Notes under the pieces: generated by a model
Told to the model about the DNA's origin: nothing
Databases searched by the model: none
What the model saw: the letters and a program-made list of their open reading frames with translations, nothing else
DNA from: Streptomyces asoensis
GTDB lineage: Bacteria; Actinomycetota; Actinomycetes; Streptomycetales; Streptomycetaceae
NCBI RefSeq assembly: GCF_016860545.1
Contig: NZ_BNEB01000002.1
Location: 806,001 to 870,000, forward strand
DNA: 64,000 nt
Reading direction: 5' to 3'
Shown here: positions 7,575 to 15,501 of the stretch, one piece after another
Numbering within the stretch: position 1 is the stretch's first letter
Layout of the letters: every line of letters starts with the position of its first letter
Position numbers and translations under genes: made by a program

Positions 7575-8330
7575 ATGCTCAAGGAAGTCACCGCGACCCG
7601 CTTCGTCACCCCCCTGCGCGAGGGCGGTTCCCTGCCGGGACTCGTCGAGGCCGACGACCTCGGTCTGTACGTCATGAAGTTCACCGGCGCGGGCCAGGGC
7701 CGCAAGACGCTCGTCGCGGAGGTCGTCTGCGGCGAACTGGCCCGCGCGCTCGGCCTGCGGGTGCCCCGCCTGGTGACCGTGGGGCTCGACATCGGGCTGG
7801 GACTCGGTGAACCGGACCAGCAGGTACAGGAGTTGCTGAAGTCCAGCGCCGGCACCAACCTCGGCATGGACTTCCTCTCGGGCGCCCTCGGCTTCGACCC
7901 GCTCGCCTTCCCGGTGAGTCCCGAGGAGGCGGGCCGGATCGTCTGGTTCGACGCGCTGGTGAACAACGTCGACCGGTCCTGGCGCAACCCCAACCTGCTG
8001 GTCCACCGCGGCGACCTGTGGCTCATCGACCACGGCGCCACCATGATCTGGCAGCACAACTGGCCCACCGCCGAGACCTCCGCGGCCCGCCCCTACGACG
8101 CCGGCGACCACGCCCTCGCCCCGTTCGCCCCGGACGTGGCGGCCGCCGCCGCGGAACTGGCACCGCTGGTCACCGCCGATCTCCTCGCGGAGGTCACCGC
8201 GCGGATCCCCGGCGTCTGGCTGGCGGACGAGCCGGGCTTCGCCGACCCGGACGCGCTCCGGCGCGCCTACGCGGCACCGCTGCTCGCCCGTGCCGCCGTC
8301 ATCCACGACCGCATCGAGGGAATCAAGTGA
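7575..8330 (+). CDS. Short HipA-family kinase-like protein
   Basis: A 251-residue protein, much shorter than E. coli HipA (440). It keeps the kinase core: a lysine-containing strand (LYVMKFTGAGQGRKTLVAE), a helix (AEVVCGELARALGLRVPRL), the catalytic loop FDALVNNVDRSWRNPNLL (Asp and Asn) and the metal-binding IDHGATM. The HipA N-subdomain and a HipB partner are absent; instead a DUF3037 gene overlaps its stop by GTGA. HipA-type kinases phosphorylate tRNA synthetases or other proteins in toxin-antitoxin systems; the target of this mini-HipA is unknown. The two products very likely act together. Confidence 0.85.
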   Translation: MLKEVTATRFVTPLREGGSLPGLVEADDLGLYVMKFTGAGQGRKTLVAEVVCGELARALGLRVPRLVTVGLDIGLGLGEPDQQVQELLKSSAGTNLGMDFLSGALGFDPLAFPVSPEEAGRIVWFDALVNNVDRSWRNPNLLVHRGDLWLIDHGATMIWQHNWPTAETSAARPYDAGDHALAPFAPDVAAAAAELAPLVTADLLAEVTARIPGVWLADEPGFADPDALRRAYAAPLLARAAVIHDRIEGIK

Positions 8331-8743
8331 ACGAGCGCCACATCATCAGGCCCGGCCAGGGCGGCGACCGGGACGTCTTCGAGTACGCCCTGCTGCGGGT
8401 CGTGCCGCGCGTCGAGCGCGGCGAGTGCATCAACGCGGGCGTGCTGGTCTACTGCCGCGGCCAGGACTACGTGGGCGCCCGCACCCATCTCGACGAGGCC
8501 CGACTGCTGGCGCTCGACCCGCACGCGGACGTGGCCGGGGTGCGGGCCGCCCTGCGGGCGGTCGAGGGCGTGTGCGCGGGAGGCTCCTCGGCAGGCCAGG
8601 CCGCCCGTGACGACGCCGGACGCCGTTTCCGCTGGCTGATCGCGCCGCGCTCGACGATCGTCCGGCCGGGCCCGGTGCACACGGGGCTCACCACCGATCC
8701 CGCCGCCGAGACGGAGCGGTTGCTGGAACTGCTGGTGAGGTAA
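8327..8743 (+). CDS. DUF3037-domain protein, partner of the HipA-like kinase
   Basis: A 138-residue protein starting at GTG 8327, overlapping the kinase stop by four bases. The DUF3037 signature is visible: YALLRVVPRVERGECINAGVLVYCRG, then DPHADVAGVRAALRAVEGVC and a final FRWLIAPRSTIVRPGPVHTG. DUF3037 genes are regularly found next to short HipA-like kinases, but the biochemical role is not established. It lacks an obvious DNA-binding motif, so it is not a HipB-like repressor by sequence. Confidence 0.85.
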   Translation: MNERHIIRPGQGGDRDVFEYALLRVVPRVERGECINAGVLVYCRGQDYVGARTHLDEARLLALDPHADVAGVRAALRAVEGVCAGGSSAGQAARDDAGRRFRWLIAPRSTIVRPGPVHTGLTTDPAAETERLLELLVR

Positions 8744-8768
8744 TGGATCACACCCGCGCCGTGTGGCG

Positions 8769-8797
8769 TTGACACCGGGTGCCAGGGCTTCTAGCGT
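8769..8797 (+). promoter_or_regulatory. Housekeeping-type promoter of the SDR operon
   Basis: TTGACA (8769-8774), a 17-bp spacer and TAGCGT (8792-8797) form a near-consensus HrdB-type promoter. The leader to the ATG at 8878 would be about 75 nt and ends with an AGGAGA ribosome-binding site. Confidence 0.75.
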
Positions 8798-8877
8798 CAC
8801 GTCTGTCGAAGGTACTAAGCGGTCGCTCACCACTCGGGCGCATCCGGACTTTTCTTCAAGGGCGAGGAGAAACAGCA

Positions 8878-9639
8878 ATGTCCACCACTGAGCAGCGGGT
8901 CGCCGTGGTCACGGGCGCGGCGCGTGGCATCGGCGCCGCCACCGCCGTACGGCTGGCCGCGGAGGGCCGCGCGGTCGCCGTCGTCGACCTCGACGAGGCC
9001 GCCTGCAAGGACACCGTCGAGAAGATCACCGCGGCGGGCGGCAAGGCCGTCGCCGTCGGCGCCGACGTCTCCGACGAAGCCCAGGTCGAGGCGGCCGTCG
9101 CCCGCATCGCGCAGGAGCTCGGCGCGCCGACGATCCTGGTCAACAACGCGGGCGTGCTCCGCGACAACCTGCTCTTCAAGATGACGGCGTCCGACTGGGA
9201 CACGGTCCTCAACGTGCACCTGCGCGGCTCGTTCCTGATGACCAAGGCCGTCCAGAAGCACATGGTCGACGCCGGCTTCGGCCGTGTCGTCAACCTGTCC
9301 TCCTCCTCGGCGCTCGGCAACCGCGGCCAGGCCAACTACTCCGCGGCCAAGGCCGGTCTCCAGGGCTTCACCAAGACCCTCGCCATCGAGCTCGGCAAGT
9401 TCGGCATCACCGCCAACGCCGTCGCCCCCGGCTTCATCGCCACCGACATGACCGCCGCGACCGCCGCCCGGGTAGGCATGGGCTTCGAGGAGTTCAAGGC
9501 GGCCGCCGCCACCCAGATCCCCGTCGCGCGCGTCGGCGAGCCCGACGACATCGCCAACGCGATCGCCTTCTTCACGAACGAGGCCGCCGGCTTCGTCTCA
9601 GGCCAGGTGCTGTACGTGGCCGGCGGACCGCTCGACTAA
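8878..9639 (+). CDS. fabG: FabG-type SDR (3-oxoacyl-ACP reductase-like)
   Basis: A 253-residue classical short-chain dehydrogenase/reductase. It has the Rossmann TGAARGIG, NNAG, catalytic Ser (LSSSSALG) and Tyr-Lys (NYSAAKAG); the helix RDNLLFKMTASDWD and the C-terminal GGPLD ending are FabG-like. ATG 8878 has AGGAGA upstream. Expected chemistry is NADPH-dependent reduction of a 3-ketoacyl thioester or similar ketone. It is one of several FabG paralogues expected in Streptomyces and is not in the fab cluster, so a dedicated fatty-acid-synthesis role is not assured. First gene of a two-gene operon. Confidence 0.88.
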   Translation: MSTTEQRVAVVTGAARGIGAATAVRLAAEGRAVAVVDLDEAACKDTVEKITAAGGKAVAVGADVSDEAQVEAAVARIAQELGAPTILVNNAGVLRDNLLFKMTASDWDTVLNVHLRGSFLMTKAVQKHMVDAGFGRVVNLSSSSALGNRGQANYSAAKAGLQGFTKTLAIELGKFGITANAVAPGFIATDMTAATAARVGMGFEEFKAAAATQIPVARVGEPDDIANAIAFFTNEAAGFVSGQVLYVAGGPLD

Positions 9640-9679
9640 CGGCCACCAGGGAGCACTAGGAAGCACTGGGGATCACGAC

Positions 9680-10441
9680 ATGACTGAACTGCCCGCACTC
9701 TCCGGCAAGGCCGCCCTCGTCACGGGCGCCAGCCGCGGCATCGGCTACGGCGTCGCGGAGGCCCTCGTCGCCCGCGGCGACCGGGTCTGCATCACCGGCC
9801 GCAACGAGGACGCCCTCAAGGAGGCCGTCGACCGGCTCGGCGCCGACCGCGTCATCGGCGTCGCCGGCAAGGCGCACGACCTCGAACACCAGGCCGCCGC
9901 CGTCGAGCGCACCATGGAGGCCTTCGGCCGCCTCGACTTCCTGGTCAACAACGCCGGTACGAACCCCGTGTTCGGGCCGATCGCCGACCTCGACCTGGAC
10001 GTGGCCCGCAAGGTCTTCGAGACCAACGTGGTCTCGGCGCTCGGCTTCGCTCAGCGCACCTGGCACGCCTGGCAGAAGGAGAACGGCGGCGCGATCGTCA
10101 ACATCGCCTCCGTCGCGGGCCTCTCGGCCTCGCCCTTCATCGGCGCCTACGGCATCAGCAAGGCCGCGATGATCAACCTCACCCAGCAGCTCGCCCACGA
10201 GTACGCGCCGCGGGTGCGGGTCAACGCGATCGCCCCGGCCGTGGTGAAGACGAAGTTCGCCCAGGCCCTGTACGAGGGTCGCGAGGACGAGGCGGCCGCC
10301 GCCTACCCGCTCGCCCGGCTCGGCGTCCCGTCCGACATCGGCGGCACCGCCGCCTTCCTGACCTCGCAGCAGTCGGACTGGATCACCGGTCAGACCCTGG
10401 TCGTCGACGGCGGCATCTTCCTCAACGCCGGCGTGGGCTGA
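9680..10441 (+). CDS. SDR family oxidoreductase
   Basis: A 253-residue classical SDR, 40 bp after the FabG-like gene. It has TGASRGIG, FLVNNAGTNPVFG, the Ser region VNIASVAGLSA, Tyr-Lys in YGISKAA, and the C-terminal GQTLVVDGG. The NNAGTNPVFGP segment and length resemble broad 3-ketoacyl or alcohol dehydrogenases. It is the last gene before a strong terminator (10482-10523). The pair may catalyse linked reductions of one acyl or ketone substrate; this is inference from linkage. Confidence 0.88.
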   Translation: MTELPALSGKAALVTGASRGIGYGVAEALVARGDRVCITGRNEDALKEAVDRLGADRVIGVAGKAHDLEHQAAAVERTMEAFGRLDFLVNNAGTNPVFGPIADLDLDVARKVFETNVVSALGFAQRTWHAWQKENGGAIVNIASVAGLSASPFIGAYGISKAAMINLTQQLAHEYAPRVRVNAIAPAVVKTKFAQALYEGREDEAAAAYPLARLGVPSDIGGTAAFLTSQQSDWITGQTLVVDGGIFLNAGVG

Positions 10442-10481
10442 TCCCGGCACGGGCCGCTCTCACCGTGGCCTGAATTCGCCC

Positions 10482-10523
10482 TCGACAGGGGGGCCGTTTC
10501 GACAGAAGCGGCCCCCCTGTCGA
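10482..10523 (+). terminator. Strong hairpin terminator of the SDR operon
   Basis: A perfect 15-bp stem, TCGACAGGGGGGCCG (10482-10496) with CGGCCCCCCTGTCGA (10509-10523), extends inward by three Watson-Crick pairs and one GU to a 4-nt GACA loop. It lies 40 bp after the second SDR stop. Confidence 0.85.
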
Positions 10524-10618
10524 CGTCCGGGAGTCACTCGCTGCGATGACAACGTCGTCACTCCGGAAGTGATCAAGAACCGTGCGAGGGCGCGGGTTCA
10601 CGGGCCCCAGGGCTGCGG

Positions 10619-10624
10619 TATGGT
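10619..10624 (+). promoter_or_regulatory. Possible -10 box for the binding-protein gene
   Basis: TATGGT lies 38 bp before the GTG at 10663 and after the SDR terminator, so a new promoter is needed here. The -35 is poor. Confidence 0.3.
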
Positions 10625-10662
10625 CTGCCAACCCTTGGCATGGCAGATCGAGGAGCGTGCGC

Positions 10663-12246
10663 GTGTTCAACCGGAACCGATCCTTGCAGCAGATGGCGGC
10701 GATCGTGTCCATATCCCTGGTGGCCGGATGCAGCCTCCTGGGAGAGGAGAGCTCCGACGACGCCGGACCGATCGTCGTGGGCACGACCAGTGCGCCCAGC
10801 ACGCTCGATCCCGCCGCCGCCTGGGACGGCTCCTGGGAGCTGTTCCGCAACATCTACCAGACGTTGCTGAGCTACCCCAACGGAGCGACGAGCCCCCAGC
10901 CGGACGCCGCGAAGTCCTGCACCTTCACGGACGCCACGAGCCGCACCTACAAGTGCGAGCTGCGCGAGGGACTCAAGTTCTCCAACGGCGACCCGCTGGA
11001 CGCGAAGGCCGTGAAGTACTCGATCGACCGGATCCGGACGATCAACGCGGCCACCGGACCCAACGGCCTCCTGGGCAGCCTGGACAGCGTCGAGACGAAG
11101 GGCGCCGCCGAGGTCCTCTTCCGCCTCAAGGAGGCCGACGCGACCTTCCCGTTCGTGCTGGCCACGCCCGGCATGTCCATCGTCGACCCCGACGACTACC
11201 CGGCGAAGGGCCTGCGCAAGGAGGACGGCATCGTCGGCTCCGGACCGTACCGCCTCCAGTCGTACGACGAGGGCAAGCAGTCCGTCCTCGTCCGCAACGA
11301 CAACTACAAGGGCCTCGCCGAGCGCAAGAACGACGCGGTGACCATCCGCTACTTCCAGGACTCCGGCGAGATGGTCAAGGCCCTGCGCGGCCACGACATC
11401 GACATCACCTACCAGGGCCTCGCCGCCGACGACATCGTCGCCCTGGACACCAAGAGCGCCGCCAACGAGGGCCTCCAGCTCATCGAGGGCGCCGGCAGCA
11501 ACATCAACTACCTGGTGTTCAACCCCAAGGACCCGTGGTCCGACAAGCTCGCCGTGCGCAGGGCCGTCGCCCAGGTCGTGGACCGGGCCGCGATCGCCCA
11601 CGAGGTCTACAAGGACACCGTCGAGCCGCTGTACTCCATGGTCCCCTCCGGCCTCACCGGACACACGACCAGCTACTTCGACTCGTTCGGCGAGCCCAGC
11701 AAGGCCAAGGCGCGCGAGATCCTGACCAAGGCCGGCATCACCGAGACCGTCCCGCTCACCCTCTGGTACACGACCGACCGCTACGGCTCCGACACCGCGC
11801 TCGAGTTCAAGGAGATCAAGCGCCAGCTCGACGCCTCCGGCCTGTTCTCGGTCACCCTCAAGAGCCGCCCCTGGAACACCTACGTGGTCGGCTACCAGAA
11901 GGGCGAGTACCCGGTGTTCGGACGCGGCTGGGCCCCCGACTTCCCCGACCCGGACAACTTCGTCGCGCCCTTCGTCGGCGACCAGAACGCGCTCGGCACG
12001 CCCTACCCGGCGAAGGAGATCACCCAGGTCCTGCTGCCCCGCTCCCGTCAGGAGAGCGACCGCGCCAGGGTGGTGCAGGACTTCGAGGACGCCCAGCAGG
12101 TCCTCGTCGAGGACGCCCGGCTGCTGCCGCTGTGGCAGGGCAAGCAGTACCTCGCCTCGTCCGAGGACGTCTCCGGCGGAGAGCGGTCCCTGGACCCGTC
12201 GACGATCATGATGATGTGGGAGCTCAGCCGCAAGACCAGCTGGTGA
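10663..12246 (+). CDS. Family-5 ABC transporter substrate-binding lipoprotein
   Basis: A 527-residue lipoprotein. GTG 10663 is preferred because AGGAG lies 7 nt upstream; GTG 10657 would be too close. The signal peptide ends in the lipobox VAGC. The oligopeptide/nickel-type binding fold is clear: TLDPAAAWDGSWELFRNIYQ, YKCELREGLKFSNGDPLDAKAVKYSIDRI, VGSGPYRLQSYDEGKQSVL and the C-terminal FGRGWAPDFPDPDNFVAPF. No permease or ATPase gene is adjacent, so it is an orphan receptor, presumably working with an Opp-type transporter encoded elsewhere. The ligand is probably a peptide. Confidence 0.92.
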   Translation: MFNRNRSLQQMAAIVSISLVAGCSLLGEESSDDAGPIVVGTTSAPSTLDPAAAWDGSWELFRNIYQTLLSYPNGATSPQPDAAKSCTFTDATSRTYKCELREGLKFSNGDPLDAKAVKYSIDRIRTINAATGPNGLLGSLDSVETKGAAEVLFRLKEADATFPFVLATPGMSIVDPDDYPAKGLRKEDGIVGSGPYRLQSYDEGKQSVLVRNDNYKGLAERKNDAVTIRYFQDSGEMVKALRGHDIDITYQGLAADDIVALDTKSAANEGLQLIEGAGSNINYLVFNPKDPWSDKLAVRRAVAQVVDRAAIAHEVYKDTVEPLYSMVPSGLTGHTTSYFDSFGEPSKAKAREILTKAGITETVPLTLWYTTDRYGSDTALEFKEIKRQLDASGLFSVTLKSRPWNTYVVGYQKGEYPVFGRGWAPDFPDPDNFVAPFVGDQNALGTPYPAKEITQVLLPRSRQESDRARVVQDFEDAQQVLVEDARLLPLWQGKQYLASSEDVSGGERSLDPSTIMMMWELSRKTSW

Positions 12247-12337
12247 CCTGCGCCCGACCGGTCCCCGCGACCGGTTGTCAGTGGTCGCCTGTAGGTTCTG
12301 TGCTCTGCAAGTGACCGCACGACACAAGGACGTTGAC

Positions 12338-13030
12338 GTGACCGACATCGCCATGCTGCCCGAGTCCTGGCGCGGGGTTCTGGGCGACGAACTCCAGCAG
12401 CCCTACTTCAAGGAGCTGACGGAGTTCGTCGAGGGGGAGCGCGCGGCGGGTCCCGTCTATCCCCCGCGCGAGGAGGTCTTCGCCGCGCTCGACGCCACGC
12501 CGTACGAGCGGGTGAAGGTCCTCGTCCTCGGCCAGGACCCGTACCACGGCGAGGGCCAGGGGCACGGCCTGTGCTTCTCGGTGCGCCCGGGCGTGAAGAT
12601 CCCGCCGTCCCTGCGCAACATCTACAAGGAGATGCACGCCGAGCTGGGCACGCCGATCCCCGACAACGGCTACCTGATGCCGTGGGCACGCCAGGGCGTC
12701 CTGCTGCTCAACGCGGTCCTCACCGTCCGCTCCGGCGAGGCGAACTCGCACAAGGGCAAGGGCTGGGAGAAGTTCACGGACGCGGTCATCCGCGCCGTGG
12801 CCGACCGGCCCGACCCGGCCGTCTTCGTCCTGTGGGGCAACTACGCGCAGAAGAAGCTGCCCCTCATCGACGAGACCCGGCACATCGTGGTCAAGGGCGC
12901 CCACCCCTCGCCCCTGTCGGCGAAGAAGTTCTTCGGCTCGCGCCCGTTCACCCAGATCGACGCGGCGGTCGCCCAGCAGGGCCACGAGCCGATCGACTGG
13001 ACCGTCCCGAACCTCGCCGACCAGGCCTGA
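12338..13030 (+). CDS. ung: Uracil-DNA glycosylase, family 1
   Basis: A 230-residue protein. GTG 12338 is chosen because AAGGA lies 7 nt upstream; ATG 12353 is the alternative. The active-site motifs are intact: GQDPYHG (Asp67 activates water), CFSVRPGVKIPPSL, LLLNAVLTVRSGEANSH, and HPSPLS (His189). It removes uracil from DNA as the first step of base-excision repair in the cytoplasm, which matters in a GC-rich genome exposed to cytosine deamination. Monocistronic; weak inverted repeats follow the stop. Confidence 0.97.
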   Translation: MTDIAMLPESWRGVLGDELQQPYFKELTEFVEGERAAGPVYPPREEVFAALDATPYERVKVLVLGQDPYHGEGQGHGLCFSVRPGVKIPPSLRNIYKEMHAELGTPIPDNGYLMPWARQGVLLLNAVLTVRSGEANSHKGKGWEKFTDAVIRAVADRPDPAVFVLWGNYAQKKLPLIDETRHIVVKGAHPSPLSAKKFFGSRPFTQIDAAVAQQGHEPIDWTVPNLADQA

Positions 13031-13151
13031 CCCGCCCCGCACGCCGGTCCTGCCGCCGGGCCGGTTCCACCGCGGACCGGCACGGTGCCGCCTGACCGCG
13101 ATCGCGGACACCTGCGGCTAGCGTCGTCGCAACGACGCAAGGAGGCCGAGG

Positions 13152-13670
13152 GTGGCGGAGCGACAGGGGCAGACGGTGCCGGACGCCCTGCTGACGCGGA
13201 TCGGGCAGGTCGTGATGCTCCACCACGGAGGAGACCGCGAGGAGGCCCGGCGCAGGCTCCTCGCCCTGTGGACGGAGATCGGCGAGGACGGCGCACCGCT
13301 GCACCGCTGCACCCTCGCGCACTACCTGGCCGACACCCACGACGACCCCTCGGACGAGCTGGCCTGGGACCTGCGGGCCCTGTCGGCGGCGCAGGAGCAC
13401 GCCGGCTCGGTCGAGGTGCGGGCCCTGTACCCCTCGCTGCATCTCAACCTGGCCGCGGACTACCTCAAGCTCGGCCGCGCCGAGGCCGCCCGCAGCCATG
13501 TGCGCAGGGCACGCACGGCCGCCGTGGCGCTGCGCGACGACAGCTACGGGGACGGCGTCCGCGCGGCCATCAGCAGGATGGAGCTGCGCCTCGGCGAGGG
13601 CCGCGGCGAGTCCGGTGACGCGGGCCGGGGCGGGCGCGAGGGACACGGGGAGTGGGACCGGGAGTGGTGA
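13152..13670 (+). CDS. Conserved helical (TPR-like) hypothetical protein
   Basis: A 172-residue protein from GTG 13152, with AAGGAGG about 6 nt upstream. The sequence is almost entirely amphipathic helix, with tetratricopeptide-like pairs (HHGGDREEARRRLLALWTEI; HLNLAADYLKLGRAEAARSH) and no catalytic motif. The last 25 residues are Gly/Glu/Arg-rich and probably disordered. It may be a scaffold or interaction protein. Convergent with a lipoprotein gene. I do not recognise a function. Confidence 0.7.
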   Translation: MAERQGQTVPDALLTRIGQVVMLHHGGDREEARRRLLALWTEIGEDGAPLHRCTLAHYLADTHDDPSDELAWDLRALSAAQEHAGSVEVRALYPSLHLNLAADYLKLGRAEAARSHVRRARTAAVALRDDSYGDGVRAAISRMELRLGEGRGESGDAGRGGREGHGEWDREW

Positions 13671-13815
13671 GACCGGCGCGGCGCACCGCCGGCACGCAAG
13701 CCACCGGAGGAACCGGCAGCACGGAAGGGACCGAAGGCACGGAGGGCGCCAAGGCGCCGGCCCGTGGTCCCCGGCGCCTCCCGGGTCTCTCGCCGCCCAC
13801 TCTCACGGCCCTCTC

Positions 13816-14301
13816 TCACCGCCCGTAGACCTGCCCGCAGGCCACCGCCTCCGGACTGTCGCTGCGCCAGCCGCCGTACCGCCGGCCGAGCCCGCACACA
13901 TCGGTGTTGCGCCGGACCTCCTCCTCCACGTCGGGGATCCGCACCCGCGGCTGCCCGTGCCGCCGGCCGCGCTCCGGACCGGTGGCGGGCCGGTGCCGCG
14001 GGCGGGTCCACGGCGCGGGCGGCCGCTGCGCGCCGCCGCCGGCCCCCGTGACCGGCGCGGACCGCCGCGGTGCCGGTGCGGCCGGTCCGGGCTCGCGGGG
14101 CGGCCCGACCCTCTCCAGTGCCTCACGGGCCGGCGCCTGCACGACCTGCACCTCGGTCCTCCCCTCCGGCCGCGGCACGGACGGCTCGGACGGTGTCACG
14201 GCCGGTCCGGGGGCGGCCGGATGATGAAGGGTCATGCAGCCCGTGAGGGCCGAGACGGCCACGGTGACCAGGAGCGCTGCGGTAGTCGTCGTTCGATGCA
14301 C
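13816..14301 (-). CDS. Small secreted lipoprotein of unknown function
   Basis: A 161-residue reading frame; GTG 14301 gives a normal lipoprotein signal (VHRTTTTAALLVTVAVSALTGC, written here only in part: TAALLVTVAVSALTGC) with lipobox LTGC. A long Pro/Arg-rich linker leads to a compact C-terminal segment with two cysteines (RRNTDVCGLGRRYGGW and AVACGQVYGR) that looks conserved and could form a disulphide outside the cell. The start is uncertain, as a second GTG lies two codons upstream and no strong ribosome-binding site is seen. Function unknown. Confidence 0.6.
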   Translation of the reverse strand: MHRTTTTAALLVTVAVSALTGCMTLHHPAAPGPAVTPSEPSVPRPEGRTEVQVVQAPAREALERVGPPREPGPAAPAPRRSAPVTGAGGGAQRPPAPWTRPRHRPATGPERGRRHGQPRVRIPDVEEEVRRNTDVCGLGRRYGGWRSDSPEAVACGQVYGR

Positions 14302-14589
14302 GCGCGCCACTCTGGCGGTTCCGTCCGCCCGGGCGACACCGCAGGGACGCAGGTTGCCCCGCACGGGTGATCCCGTACCCCTTACGAGTGAAGAAGGCGG
14401 TCCTGTGTTGACGTCGGTCGCCGGTGGCGCCGCCGGCACGCCCCCGGACCGCGTCGGCACGTCCTTTCCCCGCCACCGGCGGGCCGCCGTCCCGGGAACG
14501 GCCCGTATGCTGCCGTACAGAGCAGACCGGACGGGTCGCGCGGGCGTGCGGACAGGACGGTCAGGGCGACAGGCAGTGAGGGAGCACGC

Positions 14590-15501
14590 GTGAAGGTCGG
14601 CTGCATCGGACTCGGCGACATCGCGCAGAAGGCGTACCTGCCGGTGCTCGGCTCACTGCCCGGCATCGAGCTCCACCTCCAGACCCGCACACCGGCCACC
14701 CTGGACCGGGTCGCCGACACCCTCCGCCTGCCCCGCGCACAGCGCCACCTCGACCTGGACGCCCTCCTCGCCACCGGGCTCGACGCGGCCTTCGTGCACG
14801 CGCCCACGGCGGTCCACCCCGACATCGTCGCCCGGCTGCTCCGGGCCGGCGTACCGACCTACGTGGACAAGCCGCTCGCCTACGAGCTCGCCGACTCCGA
14901 GCGGCTCGTCACGCTCGCCGAGGAAAGCGGGGTGTCCCTCGCCGTGGGCTTCAACCGGCGCTTCGCCCCCGGCTACGCGCAGTGCGCCGACCATCCCCGC
15001 GAGCTCGTCCTCATGCAGAAGAACCGGGTGGGACTGCCCGAGGAACCGCGCGCCATGATCCTCGACGACTTCATCCACGTCGTCGACACCCTGCGCTTCC
15101 TGGTCCCCGGCCCGGTCGACGACGTCACCGTGCGGGCCCGCGTCGAGGACGGACTGCTGCACCACGTCGTCCTCCAGCTCGCCGGACAGGGCTTCACCGC
15201 CCTCGGGGTGATGAACCGCCTCAGCGGATCCAACGAGGAGATCCTCGAGGTGTCCGGCCAGGACTCCAAGCGCCAGGTCGTCAATCTCTCCGAGGTGATC
15301 GACCACAAGGGCCAGCCGAGCGTGCGGCGCCGCGGCGACTGGGTGCCGGTGGCCCGCCAGCGCGGCATCGAACAGGCCGTCCTCGCCTTCCTGGACGCCG
15401 TACGCGCCGGCAAGGTGCTCAGCGCCCGGGACGCGCTGGCGACTCATGAACTGTGCGAGCGGGTGGTACGAGCGGTGCGGGAGCTGTCCGCCGCAGCCTG
15501 A
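14590..15501 (+). CDS. Gfo/Idh/MocA-family oxidoreductase
   Basis: A 303-residue protein from GTG 14590, with GAGGGAG upstream. The Rossmann start VGCIGLGDIAQKAYLPVL, the PTAVHPDIV loop and VDKPLAYEL (the family's EKP-like lysine) are present, followed by the substrate domain (DDFIHVVDTLRF). Such enzymes oxidise or reduce sugars and derivatives with NAD(P). Its last 83 bp overlap the 3' end of the convergent lnt gene. A TATGCT hexamer about 80 bp upstream (14505-14510) could be its -10. The substrate is unknown. Confidence 0.85.
   Translation: MKVGCIGLGDIAQKAYLPVLGSLPGIELHLQTRTPATLDRVADTLRLPRAQRHLDLDALLATGLDAAFVHAPTAVHPDIVARLLRAGVPTYVDKPLAYELADSERLVTLAEESGVSLAVGFNRRFAPGYAQCADHPRELVLMQKNRVGLPEEPRAMILDDFIHVVDTLRFLVPGPVDDVTVRARVEDGLLHHVVLQLAGQGFTALGVMNRLSGSNEEILEVSGQDSKRQVVNLSEVIDHKGQPSVRRRGDWVPVARQRGIEQAVLAFLDAVRAGKVLSARDALATHELCERVVRAVRELSAAA

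Noticed and set aside
8779..8877. 33-residue extension of the FabG-like protein
   Set aside because: It would place the start inside the promoter region and before the AGGAGA box; the family start is ATG 8878.
10573..12354. 593-codon minus-strand frame opposite the binding-protein gene
   Set aside because: It is the antisense shadow of a clear family-5 binding lipoprotein; its Val/Gly/Leu/Arg text has no motif.
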